64,000 bases of DNA from Nitrosomonas sp. Is79A3 (GCF_000219585.1 NC_015731.1:434001-498000); one strand, 5' to 3'. Shown: positions 27,019 to 35,766, counted from the stretch's first letter. Made by a program: numbers and translations. Notes: generated by a model from the letters alone, not told the origin.

Positions 27019-28839
27019 TTACCGAAAATCCTTATCACCACTCATTAACCACCAGTGATTCTTCAGAGTTTCTGGGGGCGTTCCATGACTCCAGGCATTA
27101 GCGGGTATGCGGATATCTAGCGGTTGTTGTTTTCCACCAGAGGTTGCGAAATATGAAGTGAAGTTTCCGGTAATATGACAAAACACCCGTGTAGCGCCGT
27201 ATATGCCAGCCAGTCGTCTCGCATGCGTAATCAACAATGGAATTTCAGCTAACGGTGCGATGAGATCAACGATTTCACAACCTTCCGGATCAAAGCGCAG
27301 TACCAAAATACCCCGCGCACGTCGATTGAAACGATTTTTCACTAGCATGATTTGATATTGCTGACTGGGATGATCGAGGTAACGATATTGCAGATAATTC
27401 CAGTCGCGAATGCCGATGATTGCGGTTTGCAGATCGGCGGCCATGCGATGCCAGCATTCGTTAACGGCGGTTATTACAAAGTCTGTTTGTTCTCTGCCAA
27501 TCAGGTACAGACGTGTTCCCCAAAGCGGGAATCGTGACCGGGTGTTCCATGAAAATTCAATCATGCGACCGACCTCAGCGTATAACCCAAGCCGTTCTGC
27601 AACTTTCATGGCGCGTTCGTTGGGGAAACCAAAACCCACCAGATAGGGTTTATTATAGCCGATGTAGCGTTCCAGAAAAGTTGCTGCCATTAGGAAAAAA
27701 GGCCCTTTTCGGGTGAGCGTGCCGCGTTCATTCGTATCCACCATCACATCCCCTATCTGCACAGCGGTTTGAGGTTGACCAAAAAACAGGATTTTCCGGC
27801 CAACGCCACCATAATGAGCGATTAATTGATTGTCCCGCCAAATACCAATTTCACGTCCTGAATTTGAGTCGTATTTCCATTGCCATGTGGCCGGCGTCAT
27901 GTCGTGATGGAATGTTTTCTTAAACAAGCCGAACATTTCCGGAGTCTGGCTTTTTTCTAGAATCTGCAGGCGCCACTTGGGCACCGTTTTTTTTCTGAAA
28001 TGTAACAAGGCATAGCCATAATGTCCGCTGGCATATTTTTTGTGATAGGTCCGGTTCGATTCATCCAGTTGAGCGAGCTGTTCATCGGTCAAGGCAAGGT
28101 CTTTGATCAGACTTTGTCGATGAGTTGCAGTAAAGCGCAATAGATAATCCAGTGTGGGTGCTGCCTGAGTGGATAGATCCATGCGCTCAACCAGCTCAAA
28201 TCCGAACCGTTCTGCAAGTGCTACCATATCTTCAAGCAGATGAAGACCCCCAATTCCTGCTTCATCATATTTCAGTGCGAATTCATCAATAATGACTAAA
28301 TCACCGGATAAGGGGAGCAGATCGAGTGCTTTATTAAAAATGACCAACGGCTCGATATATTGTGCGGATTCTTGTAATAGCACGACATCAAAGCTTTCTG
28401 GATGGGCTTTAAAATCTTGCAGCGAATGGCAGCTTACGGAAGCCCCTGAATTCAAGTTTTTTTGAATATAAGCGATTTGTTGTGCGTCGGGAGTGATGCC
28501 ATGGATATCATAACCGCGCTGATTTAATAGGGAAAGAGTGGTGCCCAGACCAACACCCACTTCCAGAATGCGGCAAGGAGGCGGCGGTAGCCTGGCCATC
28601 AACAGATCCGTAGAAAATTGCTGTGCCGTCTGCAGGCTGGTTTGGTTATCTTGGAACAACCCATAATGTAGATAGGTGGCTTTGCCTTCCTCTAACAGCA
28701 AGGCATGCGCATAGACGTTCAGCGGGAAAGTAAGATCTTTGAAAGGAGAAGGTGAAGATGTGGCAATCGAAGCGGCATAACCGGTTTGCCGATAGTATCG
28801 AGAACCTTGCGCTGAGTTGTGATTAACTGTCTTGGTCAT
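27019..28839 (-). CDS. methyltransferase-acetyltransferase (GNAT-like) fusion
   Basis: 606 residues. The first half is a class I SAM-dependent methyltransferase: motif I RILEVGVGLGTTLSLLN at about 88, acidic position GITPD, then VVLLQESAQYI and LVIIDEFALKYDEAGIGG. From about residue 310 the protein reads as an acetyltransferase-like domain (LFKKTFHHDMTPATWQWKYDS, QIGDVMVDTNERG, GFGFPNERAMKVAERLGLY). It overlaps the Wzt-like gene by 17 bases and so is probably co-transcribed with the polysaccharide exporter. Inference: it caps or decorates the exported glycan. A methyl cap that ends chain growth is known for some ABC-exported O-antigens. Confidence 0.8.
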   Translation of the reverse strand: MTKTVNHNSAQGSRYYRQTGYAASIATSSPSPFKDLTFPLNVYAHALLLEEGKATYLHYGLFQDNQTSLQTAQQFSTDLLMARLPPPPCRILEVGVGLGTTLSLLNQRGYDIHGITPDAQQIAYIQKNLNSGASVSCHSLQDFKAHPESFDVVLLQESAQYIEPLVIFNKALDLLPLSGDLVIIDEFALKYDEAGIGGLHLLEDMVALAERFGFELVERMDLSTQAAPTLDYLLRFTATHRQSLIKDLALTDEQLAQLDESNRTYHKKYASGHYGYALLHFRKKTVPKWRLQILEKSQTPEMFGLFKKTFHHDMTPATWQWKYDSNSGREIGIWRDNQLIAHYGGVGRKILFFGQPQTAVQIGDVMVDTNERGTLTRKGPFFLMAATFLERYIGYNKPYLVGFGFPNERAMKVAERLGLYAEVGRMIEFSWNTRSRFPLWGTRLYLIGREQTDFVITAVNECWHRMAADLQTAIIGIRDWNYLQYRYLDHPSQQYQIMLVKNRFNRRARGILVLRFDPEGCEIVDLIAPLAEIPLLITHARRLAGIYGATRVFCHITGNFTSYFATSGGKQQPLDIRIPANAWSHGTPPETLKNHWWLMSGDKDFR

Positions 28840-30115
28840 TATGCGTGCTAATATGGTTATTTTCCCACTGATGAGGAATTGAAAAATATCCCTGCAAACG
28901 GCTTGTTTGTTTTACCTGTAAGGTTGCCACACTTTCTGCTGCATCATAGAGATGTATGCCGCGCTCACAGAGCAGATATACATTAATCTGATACTCACCC
29001 TTTAGTAACGGTACTTGATCCAGTCTGAGACAAATCTGTCCATATCCTTCGGAATTGCGTTGCACACTAAACTGGTCTTCCCATGTTGCTGCACTGGTGA
29101 CTGTGCGGCCATCTTTTGCTTGTAATGTTATTCCCACATTGGGGCAAGGCAATGAAGGGTCGGAAGCAAAGGTGATCCATAACTTGATGCCGGATTGACC
29201 GCTTGTGATGATAGCATGCTGCGTGATGATCTCATTTGCCAGTAACTTGACTTTATCCAGATGAGCGCTACCCGATGTGTGATTCCTGGTAAATGCAGAG
29301 GCGTCAGTATGGATATCGGGTTTTTCAGGTGTTGAGTTTGTCATGCTTTGATCCAGAAATGCCTGGTAAGCGGATACCACTTGCGCCGATTCGCCATCTA
29401 AAATAATTTTTCCCTGATTAATCCAGACGGCGCGGCTGCATAAAGATTCAACCTGAAACAGCGAATGTGAGCAGAATAGAATTGTTTTTCCCGCATCGCG
29501 CATGTGCATGATGCGGTCAAATGATTTGCGAGCGAAAGCGCCATCGCCAACTGATAAGGCTTCATCAATGACTAGAATATCCGGATCGACATTAATCGCA
29601 ACAGAAAATGCCAGGCGCACATACATGCCACTGGAATAAGTTTTGACCGGTTGATCAATGAAATCACGAACGCCTGAGAAATCAATAATATCTTCTATAC
29701 GATCGGCAATCTCGGATTGACTGAATCCCATGATCGCCGCGCTCATTAGAACGTTTTCACGGCCGGTAAACTCGGGATTAAACCCGGCGCCCAGTTCCAG
29801 CAGAGCAGCAACCCGGCCATTTACCCGTACTTCACCCTGAGTGGGCGTTAAAATGCCGCAAACCAATTGCAGCAGTGTCGACTTTCCGGAGCCGTTTTGA
29901 CCTACGATACCAATAACTTCTCCTGGCATCACAGTCAAATCAATATCGTGCAGCGCCCATAACTCACGATAAAATTGACGTGACCCCCACCATTTGTGCG
30001 GCCACAAGAATTGCTTTAAACGATCCTTGGGGTGCTGATACAACTGATAGCATTTGGATAGCTTTAAGGCGCTAATGGCTGTTTTAGAATTGGCTGGATT
30101 AGAGAACATCAGCAA
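28823..30115 (-). CDS. wzt: polysaccharide ABC exporter ATPase (Wzt-type)
   Basis: 430 residues. The ATPase half has Walker A GQNGSGKST (about 72), the polysaccharide-type signature KTYSSGMYVRLAFSVA, Walker B ILVIDEALSVGD and H-loop FCSHS. It includes the LELGAGFNPEFTGRENV stretch typical of Wzt/TagH. The C-terminal 170 residues are a beta-rich domain (IKLWITFASD, QICLRLDQVPLLKGEYQINVYL) resembling the Wzt glycan-recognition domain that reads the chain end. The gene overlaps the permease by 17 bases; a second start at 30109 is equally possible. Confidence 0.9.
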   Translation of the reverse strand: MLMFSNPANSKTAISALKLSKCYQLYQHPKDRLKQFLWPHKWWGSRQFYRELWALHDIDLTVMPGEVIGIVGQNGSGKSTLLQLVCGILTPTQGEVRVNGRVAALLELGAGFNPEFTGRENVLMSAAIMGFSQSEIADRIEDIIDFSGVRDFIDQPVKTYSSGMYVRLAFSVAINVDPDILVIDEALSVGDGAFARKSFDRIMHMRDAGKTILFCSHSLFQVESLCSRAVWINQGKIILDGESAQVVSAYQAFLDQSMTNSTPEKPDIHTDASAFTRNHTSGSAHLDKVKLLANEIITQHAIITSGQSGIKLWITFASDPSLPCPNVGITLQAKDGRTVTSAATWEDQFSVQRNSEGYGQICLRLDQVPLLKGEYQINVYLLCERGIHLYDAAESVATLQVKQTSRLQGYFSIPHQWENNHISTHNDQDS

Positions 30116-30929
30116 ATCCCTTGCGTGTTTTCATAAACCACATCAAACCGACCCAAGCAATAATACAGGCAAGCATATAATAAATAACTAAGCCACTCCA
30201 ATCCGGGAGTTGGCCATATAAGGTTACTGCCCGTGCTTGTTCTATGACAAAAGTAAGCGGGTTGAGAAATAGATAATCACGAACAGATTCCGGCAATGCA
30301 GAAGCAGGATAAAAAATTGGACTCATAAACAGTAACATGGTCAATATCAGGCCAATAAATTGTCCAATGTCACGCACATAAACCCCGATTGAAGCAAGCA
30401 TCCAGGACAATCCCAAGACGAGTAATAGCAGTGGCAGTATGATAATAGGCAAACAAATCAGAGTCCAATGAATGGGGTGATCAATAACCAGTATGAAAAT
30501 AACTAACACCAAAAAACTAATTCCGGCATGAAATAGTGCGGAACCTAAAGAAACCAACGGTAAGATTTCCAGCGGGAAAATAACTTTCTTAACATAATTG
30601 ACATTGGCGAGTACCAACCCTGGCGCACGGGAAAGGCATTCGGAGAATAAATTAAATAAAATCAATCCGGTAAATAATAATAATGCAAAGGCAAATTTAT
30701 CATCATATATATCAGTGTTCTGCGGATCTAAGCGTATTTTAAATACTACGCCGAAAACAAATGTATAAATGGCCAGCATCAAAATGGGATTGACAAATGT
30801 CCATAATAATCCCAGAAACGAGCCTCTGTAGCGGCCAATCACTTCCCGCTTGATCATTTGCAAGATAAGCGGGTAGTGTTGCCGAAGGCTTAGGAAGTTA
30901 TCTAAAAAGGTAGTGGTGAACAGATGCAA
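30099..30929 (-). CDS. wzm: polysaccharide ABC exporter permease (Wzm-type)
   Basis: 276 residues with six predicted helices and an N-terminal cytoplasmic LILQMIKREVIGRYRGSFLGLLW, the signature of ABC-2 polysaccharide exporters. It continues with FGVVFKIRLDP and a C-terminal MSPIFYPASALPE and LNPLTFVIEQARAVTLYG. Together with the Wzt-type ATPase it should flip a lipid-linked glycan across the inner membrane. First gene of a three-gene minus-strand unit (permease, ATPase, methyltransferase-acetyltransferase). Confidence 0.92.
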   Translation of the reverse strand: MHLFTTTFLDNFLSLRQHYPLILQMIKREVIGRYRGSFLGLLWTFVNPILMLAIYTFVFGVVFKIRLDPQNTDIYDDKFAFALLLFTGLILFNLFSECLSRAPGLVLANVNYVKKVIFPLEILPLVSLGSALFHAGISFLVLVIFILVIDHPIHWTLICLPIIILPLLLLVLGLSWMLASIGVYVRDIGQFIGLILTMLLFMSPIFYPASALPESVRDYLFLNPLTFVIEQARAVTLYGQLPDWSGLVIYYMLACIIAWVGLMWFMKTRKGFADVL

Positions 30930-31065
30930 GAAATTGAATATGAATATTGTGCATTGAATGTAACATTATCGCAGATTTTAAACGAAAAATAACAATGGAA
31001 AAGCAGATAGGTTCCTGTAAGCTAATTATGGCGTGCGCATAGCTAATCGCATTGCACTAAATTAA

Positions 31066-31191
31066 TTAGTTAAGGAATCTCTGAATAACTCACCTTTGTC
31101 ATTCCGAACGTAGTGAGGAATCTTTGGCAATCAACAGTATAGGTTTCTCGCTCTGCTCGAAATGACAGTTATTCAGAGGTTCCTTAACTAA
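31066..31191. repeat. MITE-like palindromic element, 126 bp
   Basis: Terminal inverted repeats of 25 bases (31066-31090 and 31167-31191, TTAGTTAAGGAA...TAACT) differ at a single position. An inner pair, TGTCATTCCGA against TCGAAATGACA, extends the pairing, so the whole unit can fold into one long hairpin. TAA is present on both outer sides as a possible short target duplication. No coding content. The inner words CATTCCGA and GTAGTGAGGAATC resemble a repeat type widespread in bacterial genomes. Confidence 0.75.
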
Positions 31192-31227
31192 TAAGTCTTG
31201 TATCTTATCTGTCTGTTGATATAATCA

Positions 31228-31246
31228 AATAAGAATCATTCTCATT
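31228..31246. promoter_or_regulatory. Fur-box-like operator
   Basis: AATAAGAATCATTCTCATT differs at one position from the near-palindromic AATGAGAATNATTCTCATT, the best form of the ferric uptake regulator site. It lies about 300 bases upstream of the S-layer-like gene and about 300 bases from the divergent Wzm start, so either could be controlled. Confidence 0.5.
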
Positions 31247-31538
31247 ATTGTTGGCTTAATTATGAGGGAGTGAAAAAACACATTCTTACCCTTCATTTTG
31301 AAGTCTTGGCGTGAACAAATGCTGTTACAATGTTGTAAATAAGCAACATGCTCAATGTAAACTTCAGTCGCATACTTGCAAAGCGGTTTTGTTTTGGGCA
31401 GAATGCACTTTAACTTGGCTTTTGTGGTATCTTCTGGTAAGTGGATTATTAACCGCGCAGAAGTTACATAGAGACAAAGTGAAAAGTGAAAAACTTGCAA
31501 GTAATTTACTTTCGTAACTATTTTTAATTTTTTATCAA

Positions 31539-31548
31539 GGGAGCTCCC
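31539..31548 (+). promoter_or_regulatory. palindromic ribosome-binding site
   Basis: GGGAGCTCCC is a perfect ten-base palindrome that contains the Shine-Dalgarno sequence and abuts the ATG at 31549. It suits very strong initiation, and it could also pair between two transcripts. Confidence 0.6.
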
Positions 31549-33927
31549 ATGGCTATAACGAGTACACAGAAAACTGAAATTCTGAAGATTGTTGCAGGTT
31601 TATTCAATGCAGCACCGGGCGGTAGCAATCTAACTGAGCTGGCAAATTTGGTTTCCGGTGGAATGACCACCAGTCAATTGGCCGATGCATTAGCTGCTAA
31701 CACATTGTTCACTAACGGCATTATGGGCGGTAAGGTTACAGTAGAAGATCAAGCTGCCGTTTTGGCACATAACTTTGGTTTGGCGGCTGATAGCGATCCA
31801 GCAAGTGCGGGCTCTCAAGCTGAAGCATACTTTACACAACTAATTAATGACGGTGTTGGATTTGGTAATATCGTTGTTCAAGCAGTAACTTATCTGTCGG
31901 GCACTCCAGCAACAGAGTTTACTGAGGCCGCAACATTACTGGATAATAAAGTATTGGTATCTGATGCGTATTCGAAAGCAGCTTCTGCCAGCGATTTAGA
32001 TACTCTGCAAAAGGTTTTGAGTAATGTCACGGGAACAGCACCATATACCGATGCAGATGTGGAAGCTATATTGAAAGATAGTGGAACGGCGGGTGGTAAA
32101 ACATTTACGCTTACTAATACTACGGATGCATTTACCGGTACTTCCGGTGATGATATCTTTATTGGTGATAATGTTTCCGCTTCAGCGGGTGATACCTTGG
32201 TTGGTGGAACAGGCACTGATACTCTGAAAGTATATGGCACAAATACTGTTCCCAATATTTCGGGTATTGAACAGGTCTATTACAATGCTCCGGGTGGCGC
32301 GATTGATCTATCTTCCAAATCTGATGTGAAGTCAGTTGAGGTGGATGGGTTTGGTACAAACACCGTGACTATTGGTTCTGATCAGGCAGTCAAGCTGACC
32401 AATCAGGTGGCAACTACAACTGCAACTATTTCTGGTAATACACCGACGAGCCTGGGATTGACACTGAATAAAGCCGGTGACAAAACAGCCGGAAATGCTA
32501 CCGTTGACTTGACAGGAACAGCATTGACAACATTGAGTGTAACGGCTTCTGGAAATGATAGTTATGTTACATTGACAAATGCTGGTGCTAAGCTTGCGAC
32601 CATCAATGTGGCAGGTGATAAGAATGTTACGATTCAAGAAGTGTTGACAACAGTAAAAACAATTGATGCACACACTGCAACTGGGAATGTAACGATTGGT
32701 CCAGCCGCTGTTGCTACGTCTGATCTGACTTTTACTGGTGGTTCAGGAAATGACAAGATTGTGATGGGTGCAACCGTAACTGCTTTGGATGTGCTGAAAG
32801 GCGGTACAGGTACCGATACGCTGAGTGTTTCTGATGCAGATACTATTGATACCGCTGCTGAAGTAATTGGCATCACTGAGTTTGAAACTTTTGAAGCTGC
32901 CGGTGTAGATGCAACTGCTTATAATTTGTCTATAATCGGTGCGAAAAATACACTTTCTGGTTTGGTAGTTAGTGCAACAGGTGGTGCAGCTACGATCTCA
33001 AATCTGAACGCAGCAACAACAGGTAATATCACCATAAACGGTGCAGCACCAACAACTATTACCTTAACAGCCGCTGATTTTGTATCAGGCGGTACCAGTG
33101 ATACAGCAACCATCAGCTTGGATAACAGTGTCACTAAGAGTGGTACGGGTATTGATGTGACTTCTCTGGTGTTTGCTAATGCTGACGTTATCAACTTAAA
33201 ATCCATTGGTGACGGTTCTTCTACCAAAACAGTGGGTGGTGCGGAAGAGAACTCAGTTATTCTGACCGCAAGTGATGCTGAGAAAGTAGTTATTACCGGC
33301 GACGAAGCATTAAGTTTTGCGACTGCAGCGGGTACTAATCCAACTGAAGTTGATGCATCCGGCTTGACCAATGATGCGGCAGTAACTATCGACACCGATG
33401 CATCGGCTATCACATCGCTGCTGGCTAAAGGTACTGGTAAAAACGACACCATCGATATCGATAACGCTGCGACCGTAACTTCAACCTTATACTTAGGCGG
33501 TGGTTCTGATACTGTGACAGTCGATGGTGGTGGTACTGATGCGCATACCTTGATTTACACTGCAACTGCATTGAATGCGGGTGATATTAAAGCAGGAGAT
33601 TCTTCAACACTGGCTTTAACTGGTGTAGCGGCAGGCGATACCGTAACCATCAACTTCTCGTCTGCTTTGGAAGCACTGTTGAAGAGCGGTAGTACGCTGT
33701 TGTCGGCTACTGGTGCTAACATCAATGTTCATGGTACAACAATTAGTGCTACTACGAATATTGCTGCAGCAGAAGTTGGTGGTACCATGACCCTTCAAAT
33801 TGACGTAAATGGCGATGGAGCTTACGCTGCTGCTGATGATTATCAGTTGACGATTACCGGTACAGGTACCGATGATACGTTGATTTATAACGCTGCTGCC
33901 GATACGCTGGTCTTTACAGTGGTTTAA
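31549..33927 (+). CDS. RTX/S-layer-like surface protein, predicted type I secretion substrate
   Basis: 792 residues, acidic and rich in Thr, Ala, Gly, Asp and Val, with no Arg, Cys or Trp; 28 Lys and 4 His are the only basic residues. No N-terminal signal peptide. Residues 1-165 are helical (TEILKIVAGLFNAAPGG, QAAVLAHNFGLAADSDPAS). The rest is beta-repeat sequence with RTX-like calcium motifs: GTSGDDIFIGD, GGTGTDTLKV, GGSGNDKIVM, GGTGTDTLSV, GGGSDTVTV. The C-terminus (GTGTDDTLIYNAAADTLVFTVV) has the hydrophobic ending of uncleaved type I signals. This combination resembles RsaA-type S-layer proteins. A strong ribosome-binding site and a strong terminator flank it, as expected for an abundant product. 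Confidence 0.85.
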   Translation: MAITSTQKTEILKIVAGLFNAAPGGSNLTELANLVSGGMTTSQLADALAANTLFTNGIMGGKVTVEDQAAVLAHNFGLAADSDPASAGSQAEAYFTQLINDGVGFGNIVVQAVTYLSGTPATEFTEAATLLDNKVLVSDAYSKAASASDLDTLQKVLSNVTGTAPYTDADVEAILKDSGTAGGKTFTLTNTTDAFTGTSGDDIFIGDNVSASAGDTLVGGTGTDTLKVYGTNTVPNISGIEQVYYNAPGGAIDLSSKSDVKSVEVDGFGTNTVTIGSDQAVKLTNQVATTTATISGNTPTSLGLTLNKAGDKTAGNATVDLTGTALTTLSVTASGNDSYVTLTNAGAKLATINVAGDKNVTIQEVLTTVKTIDAHTATGNVTIGPAAVATSDLTFTGGSGNDKIVMGATVTALDVLKGGTGTDTLSVSDADTIDTAAEVIGITEFETFEAAGVDATAYNLSIIGAKNTLSGLVVSATGGAATISNLNAATTGNITINGAAPTTITLTAADFVSGGTSDTATISLDNSVTKSGTGIDVTSLVFANADVINLKSIGDGSSTKTVGGAEENSVILTASDAEKVVITGDEALSFATAAGTNPTEVDASGLTNDAAVTIDTDASAITSLLAKGTGKNDTIDIDNAATVTSTLYLGGGSDTVTVDGGGTDAHTLIYTATALNAGDIKAGDSSTLALTGVAAGDTVTINFSSALEALLKSGSTLLSATGANINVHGTTISATTNIAAAEVGGTMTLQIDVNGDGAYAAADDYQLTITGTGTDDTLIYNAAADTLVFTVV

Positions 33928-33972
33928 AAGAAGTAATCCATAAAGAGTTATTATTAAATAATAGCTTTTAAG

Positions 33973-34009
33973 AAAAAGGGCCAAATCATTTATGATTTGG
34001 CCCTTTTTT
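33973..34009 (+). terminator. strong intrinsic terminator after the S-layer-like gene
   Basis: A 17-base perfect stem (AAAAAGGGCCAAATCAT with ATGATTTGGCCCTTTTT) with a two-base loop runs into a six-T tract. Confidence 0.95.
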
Positions 34010-34173
34010 ATTGCTGAAAGAATTTGAGTTCTTAAAAGTTTTATTGAGTAAAACGTGAGAATCAGCAAGGCATTCATCAAGGCAAAACTTAAAAAAAGAA
34101 TTCACTATGCGCAAATTACGTGATGGTTTCAAATTAAATTTGACAGAAACAACAAAAGCTTCCTAAAACACTT

Positions 34174-35709
34174 ATGAACAACTGGACTGATGGTTATGTA
34201 GCGGATATTGGCTATACATACGGATACTATTCTGAACTTAATCCATTAAGGATAAAGCAGATATTTCTATATTCCGGCCTGAAATTTCCTGAGATAGGCA
34301 CTGCATGTGAATTGGGTTTTGGCCAAGGTATAAGTATCAATGTGCATGCAGCAGCTTCTGCAATTGATTGGCATGGAACGGATTTTAATCCATCACAGGT
34401 TGTATTCGCTCAGGAAATGGCTAATGCCTCAAGCTCAGGAACAAAGTTGTTTGACGATAGTTTTGAAAGTTTTGCAAGCCGTACGGATTTGCCCGATTTT
34501 GATTTTATCGGTATACACGGTATCTGGAGTTGGATTAGTGATGAGAACCGCGCAATTATAGTTAATTTTATCCGCCGTAAATTGAAAGTGGGTGGGATTT
34601 TGTATATTAGCTATAACACATTGCCCGGTTGGTCATCTTTTGCACCAATGCGACATTTATTAACCGAACATGCAAAAATTCTTGGATCGGAAGGGTATGG
34701 AATTATCAATCGAATAAATGGTGCACTTGAATTTTCAGAAAAACTATTGAAGATTGATCCAAAATTCTTAAAAAACAGTCCGCAAATTGCAGAACGCATT
34801 GATAAATTGAAAGAGCAGAACCGGCATTATTTAGCACATGAATATTTTAATCGCGATTGGCATCCTATACATTTTGCAACGATGGGGAATTGGCTTGCTC
34901 CAGCGAAACTTAGCTATGCTTGTTCGGCAAATCAGCTCGATCACCTTGATGTTTTGAATTTGTCGAGCGAACAGCAAGCTTTGCTTAACACTATTCCCGA
35001 TGCGATGTTCCGAGAGAGTGTGCGCGATTTTATAGTAAATCAGCAATTTCGCCGTGATTACTGGGTTAAAGGGGCTTGTAAGCTATCTGCTTTAGATAAA
35101 GATAATGAGTCACGCACACTTCGAGTAATTTTAACAGTGCACCGCACAGAAATAGTTCTCAAAGTAACAGGCAGTTTAGGTACAGCCACATTAAGTGACT
35201 CAGTTTATGGGCCGATTTTGGATTATTTGGCAGATCATAAGATTAAATCACTTGGTCAGATTGAGCAGGCAGTAAAGGATAAGGGGATAGCACTATCCGA
35301 GATTATTCAAGCTGCAATGCTACTAATTGGCTCGGGCCAAATTTCGTTGGCACAAGAAGAAGATATTATTGTTAAGGCTAAAAAACGTACAGATAAGCTA
35401 AACAACTTTATTATGCGAAAAGCTAACAGTAATGGGGACATCACATATCTTGCCAGTCCCGTTACTGGTGGAGGATTATTTGTCGGGCGTTTTCAACAAT
35501 TATTTCTGCTGGGGTTAAGCAATGGTTTGAAACAGCCTGGTGATTTTGCGCAGTTTGTGTGGCAAATTCTGGGAGGGCAAGGACAAAGAATCATTAACGA
35601 AGGTAAAGTGTTGGAAACTGAAGAAGAAAATATTAAGGAATTAACCGAACAAGCAATAGTATTTTTGGAAAAACAATTGCCGATTCTAAAAGCTTTACAG
35701 GTTGTTTGA
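34174..35709 (+). CDS. protein lysine methyltransferase-like (rickettsial PKMT type)
   Basis: 511 residues. Residues about 1-170 form a class I SAM-dependent methyltransferase: a lead-in DIGYTYGYYSELNPLRI typical of this family, motif I ACELGFGQGISINVHAA at about 48, then GTDFNPSQV and LPDFDFIGIHGIWSWIS. The middle carries the methyltransferase regulatory region (FNRDWHPIHFATMGNWLAPAKLSYACSAN) and the C-terminal 200 residues are helical. The organisation matches the Rickettsia enzymes PKMT1 and PKMT2, which methylate lysines of the surface protein OmpB. Position 246 bases after the S-layer-like gene suggests that protein as substrate (inference). No signal peptide: it would act before export. 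Confidence 0.8.
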   Translation: MNNWTDGYVADIGYTYGYYSELNPLRIKQIFLYSGLKFPEIGTACELGFGQGISINVHAAASAIDWHGTDFNPSQVVFAQEMANASSSGTKLFDDSFESFASRTDLPDFDFIGIHGIWSWISDENRAIIVNFIRRKLKVGGILYISYNTLPGWSSFAPMRHLLTEHAKILGSEGYGIINRINGALEFSEKLLKIDPKFLKNSPQIAERIDKLKEQNRHYLAHEYFNRDWHPIHFATMGNWLAPAKLSYACSANQLDHLDVLNLSSEQQALLNTIPDAMFRESVRDFIVNQQFRRDYWVKGACKLSALDKDNESRTLRVILTVHRTEIVLKVTGSLGTATLSDSVYGPILDYLADHKIKSLGQIEQAVKDKGIALSEIIQAAMLLIGSGQISLAQEEDIIVKAKKRTDKLNNFIMRKANSNGDITYLASPVTGGGLFVGRFQQLFLLGLSNGLKQPGDFAQFVWQILGGQGQRIINEGKVLETEEENIKELTEQAIVFLEKQLPILKALQVV

Positions 35710-35736
35710 AAATTTTTTAGAACTAATTGATCATAA

Positions 35737-35750
35737 CCATCCTAGGATGG
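35737..35750. repeat. 14-base perfect palindrome between convergent genes
   Basis: CCATCCTAGGATGG is self-complementary and sits in the 57-base gap between the methyltransferase and pyrF ends. It could be a weak bidirectional stop or a protein-binding site. Confidence 0.4.
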
Positions 35751-35766
35751 CAGAGGTGAGCAACGT

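Larger units (their letters stand above)
30930..31548. other. 620-base regulatory gap before the S-layer-like gene
   Basis: No convincing gene. From left to right it holds a MITE-like palindrome (31066-31191), a Fur-like box (31228-31246) and a long leader of about 300 bases ending in the palindromic ribosome-binding site. The leader reads open in short frames (for example 31311-31517 plus), but these are rich in Cys, Trp and Leu with no ribosome-binding site and look like chance. Confidence 0.6.

Noticed and set aside
31311-31517. Small plus-strand frame in the leader of the S-layer-like gene
   Set aside because: No ribosome-binding site, odd composition and no family resemblance; probably chance.
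31549-33927. S-layer-like protein as an autotransporter or Sec-secreted adhesin
   Set aside because: No N-terminal signal peptide and no beta-barrel domain; the C-terminal ending fits type I export better.
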